Below are positions 7,893 to 15,731 of a DNA stretch of 35,134 nucleotides, piece after piece (the first letter of the stretch is position 1; every line of letters begins with the position of its first letter). Source of the stretch: Pseudomonadota bacterium. GTDB lineage: Bacteria > Myxococcota_A > UBA796 > GCA-2862545. The stretch spans positions 1 through 35,134 of the forward strand of contig PKDJ01000068.1 in assembly GCA_002862545.1 (NCBI GenBank), read 5' to 3'. The translations under genes and the position numbers were made by a program. The notes under the pieces are model-generated. The model did no database searches. It was not told where the DNA came from and saw only the letters and a program-made list of their open reading frames with translations.

Positions 7893-9251
7893 CTAGAAGG
7901 CGAGTACGGTTCCCCCAGAAATCTGCGGGAGCAGGCCGCTGCTGCCGACCCCTTGCTCGATCAGCGGCCAGTTCTGACCGGACCACATGCCGAAGGCCAC
8001 GTTGACGTTCAGCCCGAAGTTGTCGATGAGCATGAAGTCTGCGCCACCGCGCGCGCGCAGCCCAGCCGCCCAGTCTGCACCCACATCGTCGCGGTAGTAC
8101 TGCACAAAGATGGTATCGGCGCCCGCGTAGGGCTGAATGATCCCGCCGGTGAACTTGTACATGGCACCCAGGTTCATCGGGAAGATCGTCTCCCAGGAGC
8201 TGGTCTCACCCTCGAGTGCGGCGAGATCCGGCGGCAGGGTTCGGGAGGTCCCGTAGGCCTCCATGCCTGCGAGCACGTTGAGTCCCGCTACGACGGGCAC
8301 CCCGACCTCGCCCCCGATCGTCATGAAGTTGAACCGGTAGTAGTTCGAGTAGCCGCCTCGGAGCGTGAACTGGAGCGTCTCGGCTCCGGCCCGCTCGATG
8401 GTGGCACCGCTGCCCGAGCCCATGGACTTCTCCTTGGGAGCTCGGTTGCGGACCTTCGTTGCGGGGGCATCGAGGTCGGCGACGGAAGAGGAGGGCATGA
8501 CTGGCGGTGCCGGCGGAAGAGGCTGCGGAGCGACCGGGGCGGGAGTGCTCGTCCCTGCAGCCGGCGCGCCGAACTGGATGCCGTCGATGTCTTCCACCGT
8601 GATGTCCGCTGGGGAGCCGCCGAAGCTGATGCTCGCGAGTGGGTCTTCCTCGACGGGGGCGGCGGCGGGCGGAGCACTCGCGGCAGCTCCGGCGCCAACC
8701 GCGACGGGCAGTGCGCCGAGCGGCTCCTCGTCGAAGTCGAAGTCCTCCTCGTCGGAGGAGTCATCGAACGCGGCTACTGTCGGCGCAGCGGCTGCTGTCG
8801 CGTTCGGGTCTTCACCAGTGAGCAGCTCCGAGACGATGGCCGTCATGCCGTTGGCGAGCTCCGTGGGGTCGGACGAGGACTCCCACTCCTGTCGCCTGAC
8901 GATGGAGTTCGACGCGACGTCGTACAGGACGAGCTCGAGACCGTAGCCCGCACCGCGGCTGTGGAGGATGCCCGAGATGAGCCTCTGTCCACCGTTTCCG
9001 CCTGCGATAGTGCCGAGGCAGCGGGTGGAGGTGAGGCAGGACGTGCTCAGGGTAGAGGGACGCTGCGGGAGGTCGACGACCTTGTCGACACCCGAGGCAA
9101 AGTCGAGCTCCGACGCCAGCAGCTGGTGGACGTTTCCGATGACCTTGCCGTCGACCCCATCGGGGAGGAGTGGGGTCAGAACCACTGTGTCGGCGACTGC
9201 CGTGGCAGGCAGCGCGAGGCCGAGGGCGAGCGGGAGCAAGAACGTGCGCAT
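7893..9251 (-). CDS. exported protein: periplasmic domain, acidic/Pro linker, outer-membrane barrel
   Basis: A 452-residue protein with a GGAGG ribosome site four bases before its ATG and a clean signal peptide (residues 1-20, cleaved near AVADT). Residues about 21-145 form a soluble domain with a likely disulfide (TSCLTSTRCLG) and a helix-rich end (ELANGMTAIVSELL). Residues about 150-285 are low complexity: runs of Asp/Glu (DDSSDEEDFDFDEE), then Pro/Ala-rich sequence. From residue 285 on, alternating aromatic strands (LQFTLRGGYSNYYRFNF, YAGADTIFVQYY) end with Phe as the last residue, the typical recognition end of outer-membrane barrel proteins. The architecture recalls envelope proteins of myxobacteria whose role is unknown. 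It is a single-copy gene with a 129-base upstream gap that holds the TGTCA repeats described separately. Confidence 0.6.
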   Translation of the reverse strand: MRTFLLPLALGLALPATAVADTVVLTPLLPDGVDGKVIGNVHQLLASELDFASGVDKVVDLPQRPSTLSTSCLTSTRCLGTIAGGNGGQRLISGILHSRGAGYGLELVLYDVASNSIVRRQEWESSSDPTELANGMTAIVSELLTGEDPNATAAAAPTVAAFDDSSDEEDFDFDEEPLGALPVAVGAGAAASAPPAAAPVEEDPLASISFGGSPADITVEDIDGIQFGAPAAGTSTPAPVAPQPLPPAPPVMPSSSVADLDAPATKVRNRAPKEKSMGSGSGATIERAGAETLQFTLRGGYSNYYRFNFMTIGGEVGVPVVAGLNVLAGMEAYGTSRTLPPDLAALEGETSSWETIFPMNLGAMYKFTGGIIQPYAGADTIFVQYYRDDVGADWAAGLRARGGADFMLIDNFGLNVNVAFGMWSGQNWPLIEQGVGSSGLLPQISGGTVLAF

Positions 9252-9344
9252 GTGGCCTCCACGGTCTGGAACGGGCCGTTCGCGGGTATAACCTCACCGG
9301 CGGCCACGTCCCGCCAACGCGCCAGGGTCGCCGTAGCTCTCACC

Positions 9345-9366
9345 TGTCACTGTCACGAGATGTCAT
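9345..9366. repeat. three TGTCA(C/T) direct repeats upstream of the barrel-protein gene
   Basis: TGTCAC occurs at 9345-9350 and 9351-9356 and TGTCAT at 9361-9366, within the 129-base gap between two minus-strand genes. On the minus strand this is ATGACA, four bases, then GTGACA twice, about 95-115 bases before the ATG at 9251. Short direct repeats of this kind can be an operator. A possible -10 (TTATAC) lies nearer the gene but has no good -35. Function is inferred only. Confidence 0.3.
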
Positions 9367-9380
9367 CGCGCTCGGCCTTG

Positions 9381-10403
9381 TCACTCGAACAGTCCGGACC
9401 ACCACGTCTCGAATCCAGAGGTTCCGACAACCGCGCGAAGCCGCCCCGCGACAAGCTCTGTCGTGGTCTCGCTCCAGACATCTCGCAGTCCGACTTCATC
9501 GAGCCATGCCGCGAGGGTGCCATCGCCAGTCTCGTCGAGGAGGAGGGCGACGCGCTGCTCCGTGCGCTCGACGAAGTCGGGGTCGGCGACCCAGGCGCGG
9601 ACGGTCGCCACGACCAGCTCCACGATGTCTTCGGGGTGCAGCTTGTCGCCCTCGCTCGCCAGCTCGGACACCGGGGTGTCGAGCACCACGTCGAGGACGG
9701 CGAGTCGCAGCTCTGCAAACCCTCCAGCCCGCTCCGGATTGGCGATCTCTCTCGCGATCGAGCGCACAGCGTCCCGCGTGGCACCGCGAACGAAGTCGGT
9801 GATCCGCGACTCGAGGGTGGACTCCACTTCGTCCCGAATTCCGTCGACGAGGTTCTCGGCGATTCCACCTAGAGTGCCCAGGTTGCGGCGCACACCCAGC
9901 GGAGTCTTGAAGCCTCCCAGCAGACCGCGGGACCGCTTGGTGGCCTCCTCGCGCACGTTCTTCAACACACCGCCATCCCAGACCTGCAGGCGCTGCTGGA
10001 ACGAGCGAACGGTGCGCGACAGGACCTGCCCGAGAAGATCGTTCACCGCGTCGTGGTCGATCAGGCGCAGGGTGAAGGGCTCGCTGGGACTGTATTGGCG
10101 ACCGATCAGCTTCCGCAGTGGCTCGTCAGCCTCTGACGGTAGGAAGGCTCGCAGCGGTCGGTCTTCGGCGTGCAGCCGCTCCCGCTCGCTGTCGAGCCTG
10201 CGGTCGACCCACGATCGAAGAAGATCTCCGTGCGTCGCGGCCTCTAGTGCCGTTGCGAGCTGGCTCGCGATCCACCGTGGCGTGGCGATGTCACGAAGCG
10301 GTGTGGCAGTCGTCTCGTCGACGACGAGCTGGGCGAGCTCGGTGAGGGCGTGCCCTTGAGGGTCGCGCAGGCGCTCGAGGGCGCGACGTGCCGCAGGATC
10401 CAT
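9381..10403 (-). CDS. hypothetical helical cytoplasmic protein
   Basis: A 340-residue protein that I do not recognise. I chose the ATG at 10403 (GGAG about 8 bases upstream) over a GTG at 10490 that would overlap the previous gene by 20 bases. It lacks a signal peptide or membrane helix. The sequence is strongly helical and charged, with repeated amphipathic stretches (RRALERLRDPQGHALTEL, TRDAVRSIAREIANPER, ERVALLLDETGDGTLAAWL). A central Gly-rich segment (RGLLGGFKTPLGVRRNLGTLGGI, about residues 160-183) could be a hinge or membrane-contact loop. It resembles, in composition only, bacterial proteins built of helical bundles; I claim no function. It lies 67 bases downstream of the SRPBCC gene on the same strand, so they may share a transcript. 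Confidence 0.55.
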   Translation of the reverse strand: MDPAARRALERLRDPQGHALTELAQLVVDETTATPLRDIATPRWIASQLATALEAATHGDLLRSWVDRRLDSERERLHAEDRPLRAFLPSEADEPLRKLIGRQYSPSEPFTLRLIDHDAVNDLLGQVLSRTVRSFQQRLQVWDGGVLKNVREEATKRSRGLLGGFKTPLGVRRNLGTLGGIAENLVDGIRDEVESTLESRITDFVRGATRDAVRSIAREIANPERAGGFAELRLAVLDVVLDTPVSELASEGDKLHPEDIVELVVATVRAWVADPDFVERTEQRVALLLDETGDGTLAAWLDEVGLRDVWSETTTELVAGRLRAVVGTSGFETWWSGLFE

Positions 10404-10470
10404 TCGACGACTCCGTGTGACGGAGCTGAGCGTGGGACCCGGCCGGCGCACCGTCAAGGTGCGGATCGAC

Positions 10471-10992
10471 TCAGTGGCGCGCGCTTCCACGTCGGAAGAG
10501 GCCTGCGAGGCGCTTCAGCATGTCGCCGGCCGCCGTCTTAAGGTTCGTGCGCACGAGGGCCCGTGGCACGGGCGCGTTGATCTCGGTCTGAATCGTGTAC
10601 ACCACCTCGGTGGTGCCGTCGTCGGAGTCTTCGACCTCCCACTCGGCGGCGTAGGCGGTGAAGTCGTCGGATGCCACCAGGGTCTCCGTCCAGCCGTGAG
10701 CCGTGGGGCAGCGCTTCGCGCGGAAGGCGAACGGGCGCCACACGCCGCGGGTCTTGCGGTCGACCATCTCGCAGCGCCCCTCCGTGGTCGTCTGGACCGA
10801 CAGCGTCTCCGGCGACAGGGCAGCCAGGGTGCCCTTGGGGTCCGCGAGCACGGCCTTCACTTCGTCGGCCGAGGCAGCGACGGCGATCCGTGCGACGACG
10901 CGACCCTGATCGTCGACGCTGACACGCGCCTCGTCAGCGGCCGAGGCAGTGAACGAGACGAGGAGTGAGCAGAGGACGGCGGTGCGGCGCAT
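10471..10992 (-). CDS. secreted SRPBCC (START/polyketide-cyclase-like) family protein
   Basis: A 173-residue protein with a signal peptide (MRRTAVLCSLLVSFTASAAD, cleaved after ASA). The mature part has the SRPBCC layout: an initial strand and helix (VARIAVAASADEVKAVLADP), a central antiparallel sheet (WTETLVASDDFTAYAAEWEVE and VVYTIQTEINAPVP), then a long C-terminal helix (RALVRTNLKTAAGDMLKRLAGLF). The helix-grip fold binds hydrophobic ligands; the ligand is not predictable. Secreted SRPBCC proteins often occur in lipid or envelope contexts, and this one heads a minus-strand run of envelope genes. The upstream 225-base gap is shared with the divergent cyclase-STAND gene and contains several palindromes. 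On this strand, TCTATAAAAAG near 11073-11083 could supply a -10. Confidence 0.7.
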   Translation of the reverse strand: MRRTAVLCSLLVSFTASAADEARVSVDDQGRVVARIAVAASADEVKAVLADPKGTLAALSPETLSVQTTTEGRCEMVDRKTRGVWRPFAFRAKRCPTAHGWTETLVASDDFTAYAAEWEVEDSDDGTTEVVYTIQTEINAPVPRALVRTNLKTAAGDMLKRLAGLFRRGSARH

Positions 10993-11020
10993 GTCGAGTC
11001 CAGGGTGAGGAGACTTCTGA

Positions 11021-11168
11021 CCGACGGGTCGGTAACGCGGGGTGCGCTAGAGATCTAGAACGTGTTCTCCACTTTTTATAGACCACCTCTGGCGAGGTGA
11101 ATCAATGAAGTGACGATGACATCGAAGCGCTCTGTCGTCACCATGGGCACCCACCTCGGCGGGGTGCC
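11021..11168. repeat. cluster of inverted repeats in the divergent control region
   Basis: Between the SRPBCC gene and the cyclase-STAND gene are several perfect or near-perfect palindromes. They are ACCGAC-GG-GTCGGT near 11021-11034; CACCTC-TGGC-GAGGTG at 11084-11099; GTGACGA at 11110-11116 paired with TCGTCAC at 11135-11141; and GGCACCC at 11146-11152 paired with GGGTGCC at 11162-11168. The last pair contains CACCTC-GGC-GGGGTG (11151-11166), a near copy of the second palindrome. The two related sites could be operators for one regulator, or the set could fold in a 5' leader. Other divergent gaps here lack such a concentration of repeats. Confidence 0.4.
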
Positions 11169-11217
11169 TGACAGGTCGGCAGGGGGCACGGAGTTCGGCC
11201 TGTGTATGCTGTCCAGA

Positions 11218-14154
11218 ATGCATGACGTGCCTGCCCTTCTGCTGGCTCGGGTGGCCGACGACTTGGCTGTCGGTCGAGAGATCCGTGCTCGCATGATGCG
11301 GCGGCTCGCGACCGCCGTCGAGCGGCACGCAGAGCAGGCTGGCGGGCGCTGTGTAGTGGCGCCTGTCGAGGGTTCACTGGCGGTCTTCGATGCGCATGAG
11401 CAGGCCCTGGCCTGTGCCGTCGCGCTGCGTGAGAGCCGTGAAGTGATGACGCTGCGCCCGCGGATCGCCGTGCACGCTGGACGTGTCGAATCAGTGGATT
11501 CGAAGGGCGGAGAAGTCTGGACGGACGGGCCTGCGGTGCACCAGGCCGCTCGGCTCGCGTCCGTGGTGCGAGCAGGTCAGGTGGTCGTCAGCAGTGTGGT
11601 GGCAGGTCGTCCTCCCGGTGAGTGGTCGCGAGACGACACGGGACACCACGAGCTCGTGGGGTTGATGGGTCAAGTCCGCTTGGACAGACTGCGGGCGCCT
11701 GGCGAAGAGCCGGACTGGATGCCGCCAGTGCGGAGTCAGGAAGTACTCGGCGGCAACCTCGTGCCGGATGAGCTTGGGATCGTAGGAAGGGACGCAGATC
11801 TCGTTGCACTGACCGAGCTGCTCGAGCTCGGAGCGCGCGTGATCACCGTCGTCTCGGAGCCGGGCGTCGGCGCCTCACGCCTGTGTCGGGAAGTGGCTCT
11901 CACGAGCCGAGGCACGGCGGGAAGCGTCTGGTGGTGTGATGCGAGGAATGGTGCACTGATCGAGGTGATCCGCGCGGTCGGTGACGCGCTGGGCGTGCCG
12001 CTGGTCCTCGGACGGACGGATGAGGCCTGTCTGGTCCAGGTCGGCCACGCGCTCGCCGCGCGCAGCGTCGACTTGCTGGTCCTGAACGGCCTCGATGCTC
12101 TGGGGGGCGAGGCTGCACGGGTGATCGAGACGTGGGGTGGGTCCGCGCCGAACTGCCGGTTCCTCGTCCACTCACCGCGTCCGCTGCGTGTGCGAGGCGA
12201 GGTCGTCTACCGACTCCGACCCCTCCCCGAGGGTGAATCCGTGCGGTTGCTGGGCGAGGCGGTGCGGCGTGCAGGAGGGACTCCCCTGGACACGAGTCTC
12301 GCGCGCGGACTCGTCCGAACACTGGAGCGCAACCCCTTCGCACTCGGTCTCGTTGCCCCGCTGACGAAGAAGGTGGCCCCAGCCGAGCTCGTCGTGCGTC
12401 TTCGGTCGCAGACGGGAGGCCCCTTCCGAGTCCTCGGTCTGGTCTGGAGCCACTTGGATGTGGAGGCCCGAGCCGTGCTTCAAGCCTGTGCGGTCTTTCC
12501 GATCGCGTTCGACATTCCCAGTCTGGTAGGCACGCTCGAGCGGGCCAAGGATCCGACCGCGACCCTCCGTCGACTGGAGCAGGCTGGCCTCCTTCGAGTG
12601 CGTCCAGAGGCGCAGTCGGCCGGTGTGCTCCGCTACGGAATGGATCGTCGCGTGCGAAGCTTTGTCCTCGGTCGGCTTCAGCCAGAGCGTCGTCGGAGAC
12701 TGTTTCAGCGCTTTGCAGAGTGCGTCCTCCAGAGTGCAGAGGTGTGGGCAGAGCGAGCCTGGGATCGGGACGGGGCGGAGGTGCTCGCGCGTCTCGATGC
12801 AGCTCGTGAGGAGCTGCTGACCATCGCCCGCTGGGGTCTCTCCGACCCCGAGGGGAAGCGCGATGCGCTGGGGTTCGCTACCCGTGCGATCGCTGCACTA
12901 CAGCCACTGTTCTTGATGCGCGGACCCTTCCCACAGCAGAGGGCTCTTCTTGATCAGGCACTCGAGCAGTGCGCGACATTCCCCGACCTGGAGCCAGCTC
13001 GCCAGGTGAAGCTGCTGCTCGCGCGTGTGGATGCACGCCGGCTGCAGGGGCGCAGCGCTCACGCCTGGACGGACCTCGCCCGCGCTACGTCCATCGCCGA
13101 CCGTGCGTCGGACGACATCAGCCGGGTGCGCTGCCTCTTCGCGCGGGGCACGCTCGCGTTCGAGACCGAAGACAGGGTGAGCGCTGCCACCGCCTTCAGC
13201 CGCAGCATGCGCCTCGCGCGCGAGCTGGACCGTCGCCGCGAGGCGGCTCTTGCGGCGTCGTCTCTCGGGGTGGTCCGACTGGTCGAGGGTCAGCCTGTCG
13301 AGGCCGAGACCACACTGCGACGCGCGCTCGACGAGCTGCGCGACCTCGGGACGCTCCACTTTCAAGGGATTGCCGTCGGTAATCTTGGCGCTGCACTGCG
13401 TGCCCAAGAGCGCTTCGACGAGGCGCGTGTGGCATTCCGTGAGGCCATCGGGCTGCACCGAGAGACGGGAGAGCGGAGGCTCGAGGCTCTCAGGCTCGCC
13501 GACCTCGGCGCGCTGGAGATGCAGGTCGGACGACTGGACGATGCGCGCACCTGGTGGGAGGACGCTGTCGTGCTGGCACGAGAGGTGGGTGATCGAAGTG
13601 GCGAGGCAGCTGGTCTCGAGGCGCTCGGACTGGTCTCAGTCGAGCTGGGCGAGACACAGATGGCGAGGGCGCGCTTGTTCGAGGCACTCGCCGTGCGTCG
13701 TCTCGCGCGGGACTCGGCTGGCGAGGGGGCGTCGCTCGGCAACCTGGGCGTCGTCGAGCACTGCTCGGGGCTACTGGAGCCGGCGCGAGAGGCCTACAGA
13801 GCGGCGCTTCCGTTGCTGAGGGCAGCCGACGACGGCGCCCGAGTGGGGCTGTTCTCGGGATGGCTCGGCGCTCTGGAGGCCGAGACAGGGATGACCCTGG
13901 CCGCGCGCGCTCACTTCGACGAAGCGCAGCAGCTGCTCCGAGCGAGTGCGCCGGAGCACCTGCCGCTCCTGTGGAGGCTCGAGGCGTCGAGGGATCTGAT
14001 GTGGGCGAAGCGAGTGCCGAGTGACCGAGGCACCTACGTGGCGGCAGCGAGGAGGCGACTGGACCGCCAGTTTGTCGGTCAGGGACTGGAGGCCCGCCTC
14101 GCGCATGTGCGTCTGCATCGGCTGCTTGACCACATCGAGTCGGAGGACGAGTGA
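11218..14154 (+). CDS. cyclase-homology / STAND ATPase-like / TPR protein with degenerate catalytic motifs
   Basis: A 978-residue cytoplasmic protein; I place the start at ATG 11218, just before the first conserved strand, although the frame is open from 11110. Residues 1-160 match a class III cyclase homology domain (RIAVHAGRV, GPAVHQAARL, GQVVVS). The metal aspartates are gone: the FxD strand reads LLLARVAD, and GDG is EG. The VNxAAR asparagine is His. Residues about 185-345 resemble a STAND/NB-ARC ATPase, but Walker A is EPGVGASRL (Ala for the key Lys) and Walker B is LLVLNGLDAL (Asn for Asp). A winged-helix-like stretch follows (about 405-450), then many TPR units (about 580-930; GNLGAALRAQERFDEA, LGLVSVELGETQMA). 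Proteins of this layout are signal-transducing scaffolds or transcription factors; this copy probably works without cyclase or ATPase chemistry. A possible TATGCT -10 at 11205 would give a nearly leaderless mRNA. Confidence 0.75.
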   Translation: MHDVPALLLARVADDLAVGREIRARMMRRLATAVERHAEQAGGRCVVAPVEGSLAVFDAHEQALACAVALRESREVMTLRPRIAVHAGRVESVDSKGGEVWTDGPAVHQAARLASVVRAGQVVVSSVVAGRPPGEWSRDDTGHHELVGLMGQVRLDRLRAPGEEPDWMPPVRSQEVLGGNLVPDELGIVGRDADLVALTELLELGARVITVVSEPGVGASRLCREVALTSRGTAGSVWWCDARNGALIEVIRAVGDALGVPLVLGRTDEACLVQVGHALAARSVDLLVLNGLDALGGEAARVIETWGGSAPNCRFLVHSPRPLRVRGEVVYRLRPLPEGESVRLLGEAVRRAGGTPLDTSLARGLVRTLERNPFALGLVAPLTKKVAPAELVVRLRSQTGGPFRVLGLVWSHLDVEARAVLQACAVFPIAFDIPSLVGTLERAKDPTATLRRLEQAGLLRVRPEAQSAGVLRYGMDRRVRSFVLGRLQPERRRRLFQRFAECVLQSAEVWAERAWDRDGAEVLARLDAAREELLTIARWGLSDPEGKRDALGFATRAIAALQPLFLMRGPFPQQRALLDQALEQCATFPDLEPARQVKLLLARVDARRLQGRSAHAWTDLARATSIADRASDDISRVRCLFARGTLAFETEDRVSAATAFSRSMRLARELDRRREAALAASSLGVVRLVEGQPVEAETTLRRALDELRDLGTLHFQGIAVGNLGAALRAQERFDEARVAFREAIGLHRETGERRLEALRLADLGALEMQVGRLDDARTWWEDAVVLAREVGDRSGEAAGLEALGLVSVELGETQMARARLFEALAVRRLARDSAGEGASLGNLGVVEHCSGLLEPAREAYRAALPLLRAADDGARVGLFSGWLGALEAETGMTLAARAHFDEAQQLLRASAPEHLPLLWRLEASRDLMWAKRVPSDRGTYVAAARRRLDRQFVGQGLEARLAHVRLHRLLDHIESEDE

Positions 14155-14187
14155 CGCCGCGCATGTCGACCTCTCGCCTGGCCCCCA

Positions 14188-15729
14188 TCAGAGCAGGCAG
14201 AGCACCGTCCAGGTCGCGTGCGCAGCAAGCGCCGGCCAGACACCGCAGCGCCCCCCGTGAACGAGGCCTGTGGACACTCCGCCGACCAGGAGACCTGCGA
14301 GTGGGTCGAGGGGCGTGATCACGACGACGTAGGCAAGCACGGCGGCGAGGGGTCCCCAGCGATGCTGCACCCATCCGCGGAAGAAGAGCTCCTGGCCGAG
14401 GAGAGCGGCGGTAGAGCCGGCGCCGGACAGAGCCAGCCCGCCGCTCGCAGCGCCGAGACGCTCGACCACCGCAGCCCAGCTGGGAGAGACGGGCAGAGCT
14501 GCCCAGCCGGACACGGGAACGAGCGCCAGCACGACCCCCGCGAAGACACCTCCTGCGATCCACCGGACATCGGGCGAGCGCTTGAGTCCGAGCGCCTGCA
14601 GAATGGATGGTGTGCTTGCAGCACCGCTCAGCGCCAGCAGAGCGAGGCCCAGGCCCCCAGCGACGACGCCCGCGGCGCGTGGGAGGTCGTCGGTGAGGGT
14701 AGGATTTCCTGCTGCACCCCAGAGGATAGGCGACAGGATGGGGAGCCACCAGACGCCCGCAGCGAGTGCCGTGGTGACACTGGCGGCACGCAGCGTGCGT
14801 CCCGGGGGAGCCTCCCGCGGTGCATCCTCCAGGTCCCGAGCAGTCATCCACAGACAGGCAAGCGACAAGGCCATGGAGCTGCAGAGCGCAACGAGGGGGG
14901 CCAGCAGGCCGTCCCAGGTGCCGCCGGCGGCGACCAAGGCGCCCCCCAGTGGTACCGAGGCCCCAAGCAGTGGGTCCACGCGGCCGAGGAACCAGGCGCC
15001 GAGTCCCGTGATGGACAGCACTGCGGGCAGCACGCGCAGGGAGACGGTGGTTCCCGTCACGACATCGGTGGCTCGTCGGACGAGCCAGAAGCCCAGAGCG
15101 ACTGTCGCGGGGGCCACGACTGGCAGGGGAAGCAGCCACCAGCCAGGTGTGACGCGTCCCATCGCCATTGCGCTGCAGGCCGCGAGCACCGACGCGAGGG
15201 CACCGAGCCCGCCCCAGGCGAGCCACTTTCCCGCGACGACTTCGAGTCGGGTGACGGCCGCTGCGAGGAGTCCGACGAGTGTGCCGGCGGCTCTCTCGCC
15301 CGCCATCGAGCTCGAGACGGCGCCAGTGAGCGTGCTGGCACTGATCAGCGCGAACAGGAGCGTGCGCCCGGGCAGCCGAATGGGTCGGATGGCTCGCTTG
15401 ACCTGGAGTGCGGGGGCCTCCCCGTCGAGTGCGGCCCTCACGTCGTCACGAATCCCGTTGGCTCGTACGATGAGAACACCATCATCACGCCGGAAGTCGA
15501 GCTGTGGCCGGTCGTCGTCCTGCACGAACTCGAGGGCCTGCACGGCCTGGGGAACCTCGCCACGAACACGCAGAGAGACGGGCTGGGGTGCACGAGGGAG
15601 CGGCACGCGAGCCACCGTGGTCGGCGCGAGCAGGCCAACGAGGATCAACGGGAGGATCCATCCGCGTCGACCTGAGAGCTCGAGCGCGAGGTCCCGTCGG
15701 GCGATGGCGATCACACGGGCGGGACGCAT
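14188..15729 (-). CDS. ABC-2 permease fused to CPBP-family membrane protease-like domain (NatB-like)
   Basis: A 513-residue polytopic membrane protein, the last gene of a three-gene ABC operon; its ATG at 15729 is two bases after the preceding stop. Residues 1-320 have the ABC-2 exporter layout: one N-terminal helix, an extracytoplasmic domain of about 80 residues, then a block of membrane helices. Residues about 320-513 add further helices with CPBP (CAAX protease and bacteriocin-processing) motifs: QELFFRGW, then STGLVHGG, then HATWT. The usual first motif is EExxxR, so the leading Glu is replaced by Gln. The Phe of FxxxH and the Asn of the last motif are also changed. NatB-type permeases fused to CPBP domains are known. 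Whether this domain still cuts peptides is doubtful. It likely exports, or gives resistance to, an unknown compound. Confidence 0.75.
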   Translation of the reverse strand: MRPARVIAIARRDLALELSGRRGWILPLILVGLLAPTTVARVPLPRAPQPVSLRVRGEVPQAVQALEFVQDDDRPQLDFRRDDGVLIVRANGIRDDVRAALDGEAPALQVKRAIRPIRLPGRTLLFALISASTLTGAVSSSMAGERAAGTLVGLLAAAVTRLEVVAGKWLAWGGLGALASVLAACSAMAMGRVTPGWWLLPLPVVAPATVALGFWLVRRATDVVTGTTVSLRVLPAVLSITGLGAWFLGRVDPLLGASVPLGGALVAAGGTWDGLLAPLVALCSSMALSLACLWMTARDLEDAPREAPPGRTLRAASVTTALAAGVWWLPILSPILWGAAGNPTLTDDLPRAAGVVAGGLGLALLALSGAASTPSILQALGLKRSPDVRWIAGGVFAGVVLALVPVSGWAALPVSPSWAAVVERLGAASGGLALSGAGSTAALLGQELFFRGWVQHRWGPLAAVLAYVVVITPLDPLAGLLVGGVSTGLVHGGRCGVWPALAAHATWTVLCLL

Positions 15730-15731
15730 GG

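Noticed and set aside
7953-9872. A 639-codon plus-strand frame opposite the barrel-protein gene
   Set aside because: The minus strand carries a signal peptide, ribosome site and terminal Phe. The plus-strand translation is an unstructured, composition-biased shadow and crosses two genes.
11110-11217. Possible 36-residue N-terminal extension of the cyclase-STAND protein
   Set aside because: The stretch is filled with inverted repeats, has no visible ribosome site and lacks any feature of the cyclase fold. It is kept as a leader or control region.
13490-15226. Long minus-strand frame across the end of the TPR protein and the permease
   Set aside because: It overlaps the TPR gene antisense and the permease in another frame. 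The product is Arg/Pro-rich and without motifs.
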